Origin: Anaerolinea sp.
GTDB taxonomy: Bacteria; Chloroflexota; Anaerolineae; Anaerolineales; Anaerolineaceae
Direction: 5' to 3'
DNA length: 18,669 bases
Assembly (NCBI GenBank): GCA_013824385.1
Contig: PNNU01000013.1
Location: forward strand, 1 to 18,669
Shown: one piece after another, positions 7,634 to 14,245 of the stretch
Numbering within the stretch: the stretch's first letter is position 1
Layout: each line of letters starts with the position of its first letter
Program-made: the position numbers and the translations under genes
Notes under the pieces: generated by a model
Database searches by the model: none
What the model was told of the DNA's origin: nothing
Seen by the model: only the letters and a program-made list of their open reading frames with translations

Positions 7634-8404
7634 ATGGCACGTTACCAACTTATCCTTGCTTACGACGGCACTGATTTCGCAGGTTTTCAGCGCCAGGGAA
7701 AAACACGCACTGTTCAGGCAGTTGTGGAAGCCGCATTACTGGAACTCGGCTGGCAGGAGGAGACAATCCTCTTTGCTGGAAGAACAGATGCGGGAGTCCA
7801 CGCTACCGGGCAGGTGGTTTCTTTTTCACTGGATTGGCGGCACGAAGACGAAATTCTTCTCAACGCCCTGAATGCCAAATTGCCGCAGGATGCAGTAGTT
7901 CAGAGTATTGTTCGCGCCGAGGCGGAATTCCACCCCCGTTATGACGCTTCAAGCCGAACATATCTCTACACACTTTATCATGCGACTCAAAATCATCCGC
8001 TGCTTGAACGATATGCATGGAAGATCTGGCCTCCATTGGATGGAAAGCTGCTGAATCAGGCAGCCGCTCCTTTCATTGGACGCCACGATTTCTCCTCATT
8101 CGGAAGAGCAATGAAACCTGGCAGTTCCACCATCCGTGAGATTTTCACGAGTCAATGGACTGAGAAGGACAGCGGTTGGATTTACGAAATTATGGCCAAT
8201 GCATTTCTTTATCACATGGTAAGGCGCCTGGTTTATATGCAGGTGCAATTTGCCAGAGGGACTTTGAATTTTGAAGACCTGGTGAAGGGATTAAGCGAAA
8301 GAGTGATCATCAAGCCGGGCTTAGCCCCATCTCATGGTTTGGTTCTCTCCACAGTCGCTTACGAAGGCAGAACACAAGGTAAAGTTGATCAAACGGAAAA
8401 TTAG
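7634..8404 (+). CDS. truA: tRNA pseudouridine(38-40) synthase TruA
   Basis: Converts uridines 38-40 of the tRNA anticodon arm to pseudouridine. At 256 residues it is standard length. The N-terminus LILAYDGTDFAGFQRQ is diagnostic. The catalytic Asp52 sits in GRTDAGVHATGQV. Later blocks RPSS-like RYDASSRTYLYTLY, FIGRHDFSSFGRAM and NAFLYHMVRRLV are those of TruA. It lies between rplQ and rplM, an arrangement common in Firmicutes and Chloroflexota, so tRNA modification is co-expressed with ribosome genes. The start is ATG 7634, 26 nt after rplQ, next to a weak AGGA. Confidence 0.97.
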   Translation: MARYQLILAYDGTDFAGFQRQGKTRTVQAVVEAALLELGWQEETILFAGRTDAGVHATGQVVSFSLDWRHEDEILLNALNAKLPQDAVVQSIVRAEAEFHPRYDASSRTYLYTLYHATQNHPLLERYAWKIWPPLDGKLLNQAAAPFIGRHDFSSFGRAMKPGSSTIREIFTSQWTEKDSGWIYEIMANAFLYHMVRRLVYMQVQFARGTLNFEDLVKGLSERVIIKPGLAPSHGLVLSTVAYEGRTQGKVDQTEN

Positions 8405-8440
8405 AAACATGGCTTGAGAATACAGGCTAACGGAGAGACT

Positions 8441-8869
8441 ATGCTGGACAAGACTTACGTCCTAAAAGGAAGACCAGAACCCGAGTGGCTTTTGATTGAT
8501 GCAGCAGGTCAGGGCATCGGTCGTTTGTCAACACAGATTGCCAATTATTTACTTGGCAAACACAAACCTTCTTTTACCCCAGGTGTTGAAATGGGTGATG
8601 TGGTGGTTGTGATCAATGTTGATAAACTTGAAATCACCCAAAAGAAACTCGAAACTAAAAATTACTACAAACACTCAGGATATCCCGGTGGTTTGAAGAC
8701 CGTAGGCCTGAAAGAACAAATGCGTGTTCATCCGGATCGTGTGATCACTGCTGCTGTCTGGGGTATGTTACCTCACAACCGCATGGGTCGTTCGATTCTC
8801 AAAAGGCTTAAGGTTTACGCTGGCAGCGAACATCCCCATGCTGCACAAAACCCGAAACCGGTAGCATAA
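8441..8869 (+). CDS. rplM: Ribosomal protein uL13 (L13)
   Basis: An early-assembling 50S protein. The 142 residues equal the E. coli length. Recognisable parts are WLLIDAAGQGIGRLSTQIANYLLGKHKPSF, the NYYKHSGYPGGLKT block and AVWGMLPHNRMGRSILKRLKVYAGSEHPH. The frame could open at a TTG at 8414, but the ATG at 8441 has GGAG 5 nt upstream and gives the family N-terminus MLDKTYV. Paired with rpsI as in nearly all bacteria. Confidence 0.97.
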   Translation: MLDKTYVLKGRPEPEWLLIDAAGQGIGRLSTQIANYLLGKHKPSFTPGVEMGDVVVVINVDKLEITQKKLETKNYYKHSGYPGGLKTVGLKEQMRVHPDRVITAAVWGMLPHNRMGRSILKRLKVYAGSEHPHAAQNPKPVA

Positions 8870-8884
8870 AGGAGCTAGAGGAAT

Positions 8885-9280
8885 ATGCCAGTTCAATATT
8901 TCGAAGGTATTGGTCGCCGAAAAGAAAGTTCTGCTCGTGTACGTATCATGAGTGGTACAGGCAAATTTACGGTTAACGAAAAACCGTTGGAACATTACTT
9001 CCCCCGCACCGGAGACATGGAAGCTATCCTTGGACCTCTGGCTGCAGTTTCAAAAGATCGCGAGACTTTTGATATCACTGCCACCGTTTATGGTGGTGGC
9101 GTTACCGGTCAAACCGATTCTGTGAAACTCGGGCTTGCCCGCGCTTTGGTCAAATTGGATATCGACAACATCGCCAGTTTGCGCAAGGGTGGTTTCCTTA
9201 CCCGTGATCCCCGCATCAAGGAACGTAAGAAGCCAGGCTTGAAACGCGCCCGCAAGGCACCGACCTATACCAAACGTTAA
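8885..9280 (+). CDS. rpsI: Ribosomal protein uS9 (S9)
   Basis: A 30S head protein whose C-terminal tail reaches the P-site tRNA anticodon. It has 131 residues. The N-terminus FEGIGRRKESSARVRI, the central VYGGGVTGQTDSVKLGLARAL and the C-terminal KKPGLKRARKAPTYTKR with final Lys-Arg are diagnostic. The start ATG 8885 follows AAAGGAGCTAGAGG. It is the last gene of the ribosomal block. The next gene begins 162 nt later. Confidence 0.97.
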   Translation: MPVQYFEGIGRRKESSARVRIMSGTGKFTVNEKPLEHYFPRTGDMEAILGPLAAVSKDRETFDITATVYGGGVTGQTDSVKLGLARALVKLDIDNIASLRKGGFLTRDPRIKERKKPGLKRARKAPTYTKR

Positions 9281-9287
9281 AATTTCT

Positions 9288-9304
9288 TCAGATTCTGAAT
9301 CTGA
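9288..9304. repeat. Perfect palindrome after rpsI
   Basis: TCAGATTC and GAATCTGA are perfect inverted 8-nt arms around a single T. As RNA this can only fold with a larger loop (about 5 bp stem, 5-nt loop). As DNA it is a symmetrical site of operator type. It starts 7 nt after the rpsI stop. No U-tract follows, so a classical terminator is unlikely. Confidence 0.5.
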
Positions 9305-9311
9305 TTTCAGC

Positions 9312-9392
9312 GAGATGCAATCGTCTTCGGTTGGATCGGAAGTAGTGGAATTATCTGCTATTTTCAATCTTTTACCAGGCAGATTGCATCTC
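9312..9392. repeat. 81-nt element closed by perfect 11-bp inverted arms
   Basis: GAGATGCAATC (9312-9322) is the exact reverse complement of GATTGCATCTC (9382-9392). The 59 nt between contain a second hairpin, TAGTGGA (9343-9349) with TCTGCTA (9354-9360), loop ATTA, with two G-U pairs. CTTC (9325-9328) and GAAG (9339-9342) could add a short third helix. The 3' arm is followed by AATGTTTT, a poor U-tract. It could be a branched structured RNA, a 3' end signal for the ribosomal operon, or a small mobile repeat. I cannot tell which. Confidence 0.55.
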
Positions 9393-9442
9393 AATGTTTT
9401 AATCACCAAGTTTCAATTGTGTTCGATCGTTTTGAGGTGATC

Positions 9443-10867
9443 GTGGCAAAAAACGTCAAGCTTTTATATTATGGGCTGGGATCGGATGCAATAGAAAACA
9501 TCCGCAAGAATAAGAAAGTTGATTTAGCCATTGCCCGCGGATCAACCGCCATGAATATTTTACTTGGTGAACATATCACTAATGCCCAATTGTTTTCAAA
9601 AAAACCTGGTCAAACACTCGAACAGTGGAAGCAGGAAACACTCGTAAATTTGAAGGATGATGCCACTATTCTATATTTAAGCCCGATTGTGCCCATGGTC
9701 ACAGATCAGGTGGGTTGGTGTCTTTGTAAAGACATTTTGCCCGAAAACCTCGAAATTAACAGGGGAGAGGACATGTCCTTTGGTTTGACTTCTCTTCTAT
9801 CCAACTTTCTTCAAAACCCCTTGGTGACAATCGATGCATTGGTGTTGGAAAACAAACATCATCCACCTTTTTCACCTGATAATAATGTTCTGATCTATAC
9901 CATTGATACGATTGACCAAATTTGTGAAATCCAAAAACTGCTTTCGGCAATATTTCCTAAAGACCATCTCATTTTGGCTCTTGTTCAGAAGCCGAGTGGA
10001 GAAATCAGTTGGGCCAAATGCGAATTGTCGCAGTTGGGTGAGATAACAAACCCAATTACCATTTTATTTATTCCCCCGGCAGCGCACGATTGCTCTTTGG
10101 AAAGCTTTCAAGAGATTATTGCTCACTTGAGGGCGCCTGAAGACGGCTGTCCGTGGGATAAGAAACAGACCCATTCCTCGCTGCGTACATACCTGCTTGA
10201 AGAAACTTACGAAGCGTTGGATGCCCTGGATACGAAGGACACAGGCAGCTTAAAAGAAGAGTTGGGCGATATTCTTCTACAAATACTTTTACATGCCCAA
10301 ATTGCTTCTGAAGCTGGTGAATTCACCATGGCGGATGTACTCTCTGGCATCAATCGTAAGATCGTCTACCGTCATCCGCATGTGTTCAAAGACTGGGTGG
10401 TGGATGGCGAAAAGGATGTGGTTCAGAACTGGGAGTCGCTGAAGGGGCAGGAGCGCCTCAACAATGGTGACGAAACACCAAAGGGCATGCTCGATGGAGT
10501 ACCAGTCTCATACCCGGCTTTGGCGCAAGCCCAGGCTATTCAAGATCGTGCCGCCCGGGTGGGCTTTGATTGGCATGACATTGGTCCCGTGTTGGATAAG
10601 GTCATGGAAGAACTAGAAGAGGTTAAGACTGCTACCAATGATGAAGAGCGCGCCAAAGAACTGGGCGATTTGTTGTTTTCTCTGGTCAATGTCATTCGCT
10701 GGTATAAAGTCGATTCCGAATCGGTGCTGCGGCAAACCAATCTCAAATTCCGTAAACGCTTTGCCTATATAGAAGAACAAGCCCGCCTTGCCGGCAAAGA
10801 AATGCAAAAAATGACTCTGGCAGAGATGGACGCATTTTGGGAACAAGCCAAGAAATTTGACGTCTAG
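9443..10867 (+). CDS. mazG: MazG-family nucleoside triphosphate pyrophosphohydrolase with degenerate methylase-like N-terminal domain
   Basis: MazG hydrolyses NTPs, including damaged ones, to NMP and pyrophosphate. The 474 residues have two parts. Residues 1-212 resemble the tetrapyrrole-methylase-like domain of YabN-type proteins: HHPPFSPDNNVLI at 139-151 and LFIPP at 208-212 fit, but the glycine-rich SAM-binding motif expected near the N-terminus is not seen. Residues 220-474 carry two MazG repeats: EETYE (253-257) with EELGD (272-276), and EELEE (389-393) with ELGD (406-409). The start GTG 9443 is preceded by GAGGTGAT (9434-9441), a full anti-Shine-Dalgarno match. An in-frame GTG at 9419 has no such site. 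Confidence 0.88.
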   Translation: MAKNVKLLYYGLGSDAIENIRKNKKVDLAIARGSTAMNILLGEHITNAQLFSKKPGQTLEQWKQETLVNLKDDATILYLSPIVPMVTDQVGWCLCKDILPENLEINRGEDMSFGLTSLLSNFLQNPLVTIDALVLENKHHPPFSPDNNVLIYTIDTIDQICEIQKLLSAIFPKDHLILALVQKPSGEISWAKCELSQLGEITNPITILFIPPAAHDCSLESFQEIIAHLRAPEDGCPWDKKQTHSSLRTYLLEETYEALDALDTKDTGSLKEELGDILLQILLHAQIASEAGEFTMADVLSGINRKIVYRHPHVFKDWVVDGEKDVVQNWESLKGQERLNNGDETPKGMLDGVPVSYPALAQAQAIQDRAARVGFDWHDIGPVLDKVMEELEEVKTATNDEERAKELGDLLFSLVNVIRWYKVDSESVLRQTNLKFRKRFAYIEEQARLAGKEMQKMTLAEMDAFWEQAKKFDV

Positions 10868-10896
10868 TTGATGTGCCGTTTTACGAGGATTATAAT
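10868..10896 (+). promoter_or_regulatory. Sigma-70-type promoter for the FTCD gene
   Basis: TTGATG (10868-10873), overlapping the end of the mazG stop region, is followed after exactly 17 nt by a perfect TATAAT (10891-10896). Transcription would begin near 10903, about 26 nt before the start codon of the next gene. This is the best-matching promoter seen in the window. Confidence 0.75.
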
Positions 10897-10928
10897 TACG
10901 CCATACTTAAACGATTAGAGGATGAATC

Positions 10929-12464
10929 ATGCCCAAAGCCCTGGTTGAATGCATTCCCAATTATTCAGAAGCACGCCGCGCGCATGTGGTGGAAAAGATC
11001 GTTGCCTCCATTCAGTCTGTTCCGGGTGTGCAGGTATTGGATAAACATTCTGATCTTGACCACAATCGCACCGTCATCACCTTGGTGGGCGAACCCGGCG
11101 CGGTCGAAGAAGCCGCTTTCAGATCGATTAAAACAGCCTCAGAGTTAATTAACCTGGATGAACATACTGGTGCTCATCCTCGTATTGGCGCTACCGATGT
11201 TGTGCCATTTGTGCCCATCTCTGGCATTACCATGGCTGAATGCATTGCGATGGCGCAGCATCTGGGCAAACGAGTGGCAGATCAGCTTTCCATCCCTGTC
11301 TATCTATATGAAGAGGCCGCCTGCCGGCCCGAACGGCAAAACCTCGAAGCCATCCGCAAAGGTCAGTATGAAGGCTTGAAAGCGGATATTCTGGTTAACC
11401 CTGAACGTAAACCGGATTTTGGTCCTTCCAGGCTGGGCACCGCTGGCGCTACTGTGATTGGCGCCCGCGCTCCCTTGATTGCATTCAATATCTATTTAAC
11501 CACCAATGATCTCAGCATCGCGCAAAAGATTGCCAAAGCCATGCGCCATTCTTCGGGTGGATTTCACTTTATCAAAGCCATGGGTGTGATTGTGGATGAA
11601 CGAGCCCAGGTTTCGATGAACATGACCAATTTCAAACAGACACCCATGGCGCGTGTGGTTGAAGCCGTGCGCCGTGAAGCAGAACGTTACGGCGTGGGCA
11701 TCCATCACAGCGAACTGGTTGGTTTGATCCCTCAAGATGCGCTGATTGATGCTGCAGTCTGGTACACCCAATTGGACGGTTTCAAACCGGATCAACTATT
11801 GGAGAACCGCCTCTATGAGGTGGCCCAATCAGAAGCCGCCCAGAAATCCAGGTTCGAGTTTCTTGATCAATTGGCCAGCGCTGAACCCACGCCTGGCGGT
11901 GGTTCAGCTGCCGCTTATGCAGCCGCCTCTGCAGCGGCGCTGGTATCCATGGTGGGCAAGGTCACCCTCGCAAAGAAAAAATATGCCGAAGTCGAGCCTC
12001 AAATGCAGCAGATGATCCTGCAGGCGGATGATCTGCGACTCCAGTTGCAGAATGCTGTGGAGGAGGATGCGGCCTCATTTGATGGTTTCTTGCAGGCCGT
12101 ACGGCTGCCCAAAGACACACCCTCTCAACAAGCTGAACGATCCGCTGCCATGGAAGCGGCAACACTTCAAGCTGCACGTGTTCCGTTTCACTCTGCTGAA
12201 CTATGTTTGAAGGTGATTAAACAGGCTTTGATTGCTGCAGAGTTGGGCAATCTGAATGCCATCTCTGATGCGCTCTCCGCTGCAACTCTTGCATCTGGCG
12301 GATTGAAAAGCGCCGCAGCGAATGTGCGAATAAACATTCATAATTTACAAAACCCCGATTCAGCCAATGAATTGATTACTAATGTCTTGCTTATGGTTGA
12401 AGAAGCCAATCAATTGGAAGAAAAAATACTGGCTCAATTTCTTGTGCGAACAGGAATAGGGTAG
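10929..12464 (+). CDS. ftcD: Bifunctional glutamate formimidoyltransferase / formimidoyltetrahydrofolate cyclodeaminase
   Basis: Moves the formimino group of N-formimidoyl-glutamate (from histidine breakdown) to tetrahydrofolate, then releases ammonia to give methenyl-THF. Residues 1 to about 300 are the transferase: ECIPNYSEAR at the start and the catalytic-type His83 in EHTGAHPRIGATDVVPF. Residues about 308-511 are the cyclodeaminase: FLDQLASAEPTPGGGSAAAYAAA and the C-terminal NIHNLQN region. The 511 residues and domain order match the vertebrate FTCD fusion. Many bacteria encode the halves separately. The start ATG 10929 has AGAGGATG 5' of it. No hut genes are in the window, so a role in one-carbon metabolism beyond histidine use is possible. 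Confidence 0.93.
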   Translation: MPKALVECIPNYSEARRAHVVEKIVASIQSVPGVQVLDKHSDLDHNRTVITLVGEPGAVEEAAFRSIKTASELINLDEHTGAHPRIGATDVVPFVPISGITMAECIAMAQHLGKRVADQLSIPVYLYEEAACRPERQNLEAIRKGQYEGLKADILVNPERKPDFGPSRLGTAGATVIGARAPLIAFNIYLTTNDLSIAQKIAKAMRHSSGGFHFIKAMGVIVDERAQVSMNMTNFKQTPMARVVEAVRREAERYGVGIHHSELVGLIPQDALIDAAVWYTQLDGFKPDQLLENRLYEVAQSEAAQKSRFEFLDQLASAEPTPGGGSAAAYAAASAAALVSMVGKVTLAKKKYAEVEPQMQQMILQADDLRLQLQNAVEEDAASFDGFLQAVRLPKDTPSQQAERSAAMEAATLQAARVPFHSAELCLKVIKQALIAAELGNLNAISDALSAATLASGGLKSAAANVRINIHNLQNPDSANELITNVLLMVEEANQLEEKILAQFLVRTGIG

Positions 12465-12467
12465 AAT
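12439..12467 (+). promoter_or_regulatory. Possible weak promoter for the NodB-like lipoprotein gene
   Basis: TAGAAT (12462-12467), overlapping the FTCD stop codon, resembles a -10 box and is preceded by GG as in other promoters here. The best -35 candidate at 17 nt is TTCTTG (12439-12444), a weak match. The distance to the next start codon is about 67-79 nt. Confidence 0.3.
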
Positions 12468-12533
12468 TATCCGCGTTGTTTGATGGTGCAGCGGGAATTG
12501 GAATACCTAATCCTTGGAGCAGGCATCAACACT

Positions 12534-13814
12534 ATGGGAGAACTATTGAAAAAACACTACTATTTGCATTGGTTGGCCACCTTGTTGGTTCTCCTTTCTA
12601 TGACTTCATGTTCGGTTGTTTCTGCATTTAGTCCAACTGAGACCCCAACCAACACGCCGCAGCCCACGTTGACACCCACGGCCACGGTCACGCCAACTCC
12701 CACCGAGATCCCTTTTTATCTGAATGCAACCGTTTTGAGCGGCAATCTTCAAGTTCCGATTTTGCTTTATCATCGTTTTGTACCCGATTATGCCAATACG
12801 GATGCAACACAAATGAGGCTCTCGGATTTTGAAACCGAAATCCAAACCCTGTATGACAATGGATTCTATCTTGTGTCGTTAAAAGATTGGTTGGAAGGCA
12901 CCTTTGTGATTCCTGTGGGTAAGAAACCCTTGATCATCACCCTCGATGATCTATGGTTTGCCGATCAACTTTACATTAATGCGGATGGAACTCCCTCTCA
13001 AAATTCCGGTCTGGGATTGCTCTGGCAGTTTTCTCAAGAGCATCCTGATTTTGGATTTTCAGCCGCGGTTTTCTCAAACATGGGAGACAAATATTATGGT
13101 GATAAACAGGTTGGAGATGTCTTTCAACTTGGTGATGGTGATGCATGGAAAACAAAATTGGGTGAAACCATCGCCTGGGCGATTGACCACGGCATCGAAC
13201 CCTACAATCACCTATATAAGCATCCATTGTTAAGCATTATGACCAGCAACTCTGATATTCTGTGGCAAATTCAAATGAATGACACTGATACGCGTTACTT
13301 TTTATCGAAAGTTGGACGCGAAGACTTGATTCCTAAGTTGGGAAATATCATCGCCTTGCCATTTGGGGAATGGCCAGTCAATGAATCAGGTGTTCAAGTA
13401 ATTAAAAATTTTAAAAGCCTTGAGGGAAAACCTTTAATGGCCATCATGGAAGCTTACAATTTGGGTGAACAACAAATGACTCCATCCATTTTTTCAGACG
13501 GATTTGATCCCTTCAAAATTGCCCGTTTGACGGCATCAACAAACATGATCAAATGGATCGTTGAACAAAAAGACGCCATCCCTACTGCCCAGAATTGCCA
13601 GCTTGGACCGCTCAATGAAAGTCAGTCTGACAACGTGGATGTTGTCCTGGCAGCCATCCAGACCGCAGTCAATACACAAGCTTGCCCTGAAGGGGTCTAC
13701 AACGTGAATGGCAGCGTTTTTATTGCCAAAGCTGGCGTCGTGACCTTATTCAAGTCCAATGCCGCTCCAGCGCTTCCAACGCAATCCACACCAACGGTGA
13801 CGGTAACACCGTAA
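12534..13814 (+). CDS. Secreted lipoprotein with divergent polysaccharide-deacetylase (NodB-like) domain
   Basis: Probably an envelope-anchored carbohydrate esterase relative. The 426 residues begin with a signal peptide ending in a lipobox (LSMTSC, Cys26), then a Thr/Pro linker at about 34-60. The NodB-like fold is seen in VPILLYHRF (74-82). The usual TFDDG motif reads TLDDL (Asp138, Asp139), and the second motif reads NHLYKH (His226, His230). LPFGEW (275-280) fits motif 3. The metal-binding Asp and two His are therefore kept, but the surroundings diverge. A second Thr/Pro tail ends the protein. The start is uncertain: TTG at 12546 has GGGAG 5 nt upstream and gives a clean MKK signal peptide. 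ATG 12534 is listed because it is a standard codon. Confidence 0.75.
   Translation: MGELLKKHYYLHWLATLLVLLSMTSCSVVSAFSPTETPTNTPQPTLTPTATVTPTPTEIPFYLNATVLSGNLQVPILLYHRFVPDYANTDATQMRLSDFETEIQTLYDNGFYLVSLKDWLEGTFVIPVGKKPLIITLDDLWFADQLYINADGTPSQNSGLGLLWQFSQEHPDFGFSAAVFSNMGDKYYGDKQVGDVFQLGDGDAWKTKLGETIAWAIDHGIEPYNHLYKHPLLSIMTSNSDILWQIQMNDTDTRYFLSKVGREDLIPKLGNIIALPFGEWPVNESGVQVIKNFKSLEGKPLMAIMEAYNLGEQQMTPSIFSDGFDPFKIARLTASTNMIKWIVEQKDAIPTAQNCQLGPLNESQSDNVDVVLAAIQTAVNTQACPEGVYNVNGSVFIAKAGVVTLFKSNAAPALPTQSTPTVTVTP
13794..13812 (+). terminator. Small hairpin at the end of the NodB-like lipoprotein gene
   Basis: ACGGTG (13794-13799) and CACCGT (13807-13812) are perfect 6-bp arms around a 7-nt loop. It overlaps the last codons and is followed by AATTTATT. 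It may stabilise the mRNA end or weakly terminate. The signal is modest. Confidence 0.3.
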
Positions 13815-13833
13815 TTTATTCCATCTTCAATAC

Positions 13834-13873
13834 AAGAACCCCGCGATTTCTAAAAAAACCCGTGGGGTTCTTT
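13834..13873 (+). terminator. Candidate intrinsic terminator after the lipoprotein gene
   Basis: AAGAACCCCGCG (13834-13845) pairs with CGTGGGGTTCTT (13861-13872) over 12 bp with one G-U, around a 15-nt A-rich loop. The stem is strong, but the following U-tract is short (TTCTTT). It lies 20 nt after the lipoprotein stop codon, which is the right place for a transcript end. Confidence 0.65.
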
Positions 13874-13883
13874 GAATATATCA

Positions 13884-13909
13884 AGGGAGAAGTTCTTTCT
13901 ATTTTTTTT
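13884..13909 (+). terminator. Second candidate terminator with a long U-tract
   Basis: AGGGAG (13884-13889) can pair with CTTTCT (13895-13900) using two G-U pairs around AAGTT, followed by A and a run of eight T (13902-13909). The stem is weak but the U-tract is strong. It lies 10 nt after the first candidate, so the two may act in tandem. Confidence 0.45.
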
Positions 13910-13965
13910 GAATACTGAGTGGTTGTAATTTCTTATTTCTTTACGAGCCCTGCCCACAAAAATCT

Positions 13966-14032
13966 GTCATTGCGAGCCCCGCAAAAGTCAATCAAAAAGC
14001 CACCGACGAACGTCTGGGGCGAAGCAATCCCC
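13966..14032. repeat. REP-like palindromic repeat (TGTCATTGCGAG ... GAAGCAATCCCC)
   Basis: The ends read TGTCATTGCGAGCCCC and GGGGCGAAGCAATCCCC. This resembles a widespread intergenic repeat family with TCATTGCGAG ... CGAAGCAATC ends. ATTGC/GCAAT and GCCCC/GGGGC form two 5-bp helices separated by a GA/GAA internal loop. The 35-nt middle contains GAC-GAAC-GTC (14005-14014). No ORF is inside. It is probably a non-autonomous repeat moved by a REP-associated transposase elsewhere. Confidence 0.65.
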
Positions 14033-14087
14033 AAATATAGCGTAAATAATAAATTGATACATAAGTAAAACTCAGTCCTGGTCTTTT

Positions 14088-14103
14088 GAGGGGGAATCCC
14101 CTC
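14088..14103. repeat. Hairpin GAGGGG-GAAT-CCCCTC upstream of the uridine kinase gene
   Basis: Perfect 6-bp arms (14088-14093 and 14098-14103) close a GAAT tetraloop. Outer TTG/CAA can extend the stem past one bulged C. It is 108 nt upstream of the next -10 box and has no U-tract. The remainder of the 13815-14245 gap, apart from the elements listed separately, is AT-rich with no credible gene. Confidence 0.4.
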
Positions 14104-14208
14104 CAACGGTATTGAATACAATATAAAAGAAAAGACAACCATCGGTGTTGGAATATTAGTTCTTCTACGTCTTTTTAAGGGAGGTTCGTATATATTGCCG
14201 TAATTCTC

Positions 14209-14217
14209 GGTATAATC
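14209..14217 (+). promoter_or_regulatory. -10 element (GGTATAATC) for the uridine kinase gene
   Basis: TATAAT at 14211-14216 in the context GGTATAATC, 29 nt before the start codon. No good -35 is found at 16-18 nt; TTCGTA (14185-14190) lies at a 20-nt spacing. Recognition may depend on the sequence around the -10 or an activator. Confidence 0.5.
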
Positions 14218-14245
14218 TTATATATCATTTGCGTCAGAGGGACGA

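Noticed and set aside
14179..14203. GGGAGG followed by a TTG as a short leader ORF before the ATP-cone kinase
   Set aside because: The frame TTG-CCG-TAA ends after two codons and overlaps the promoter region.
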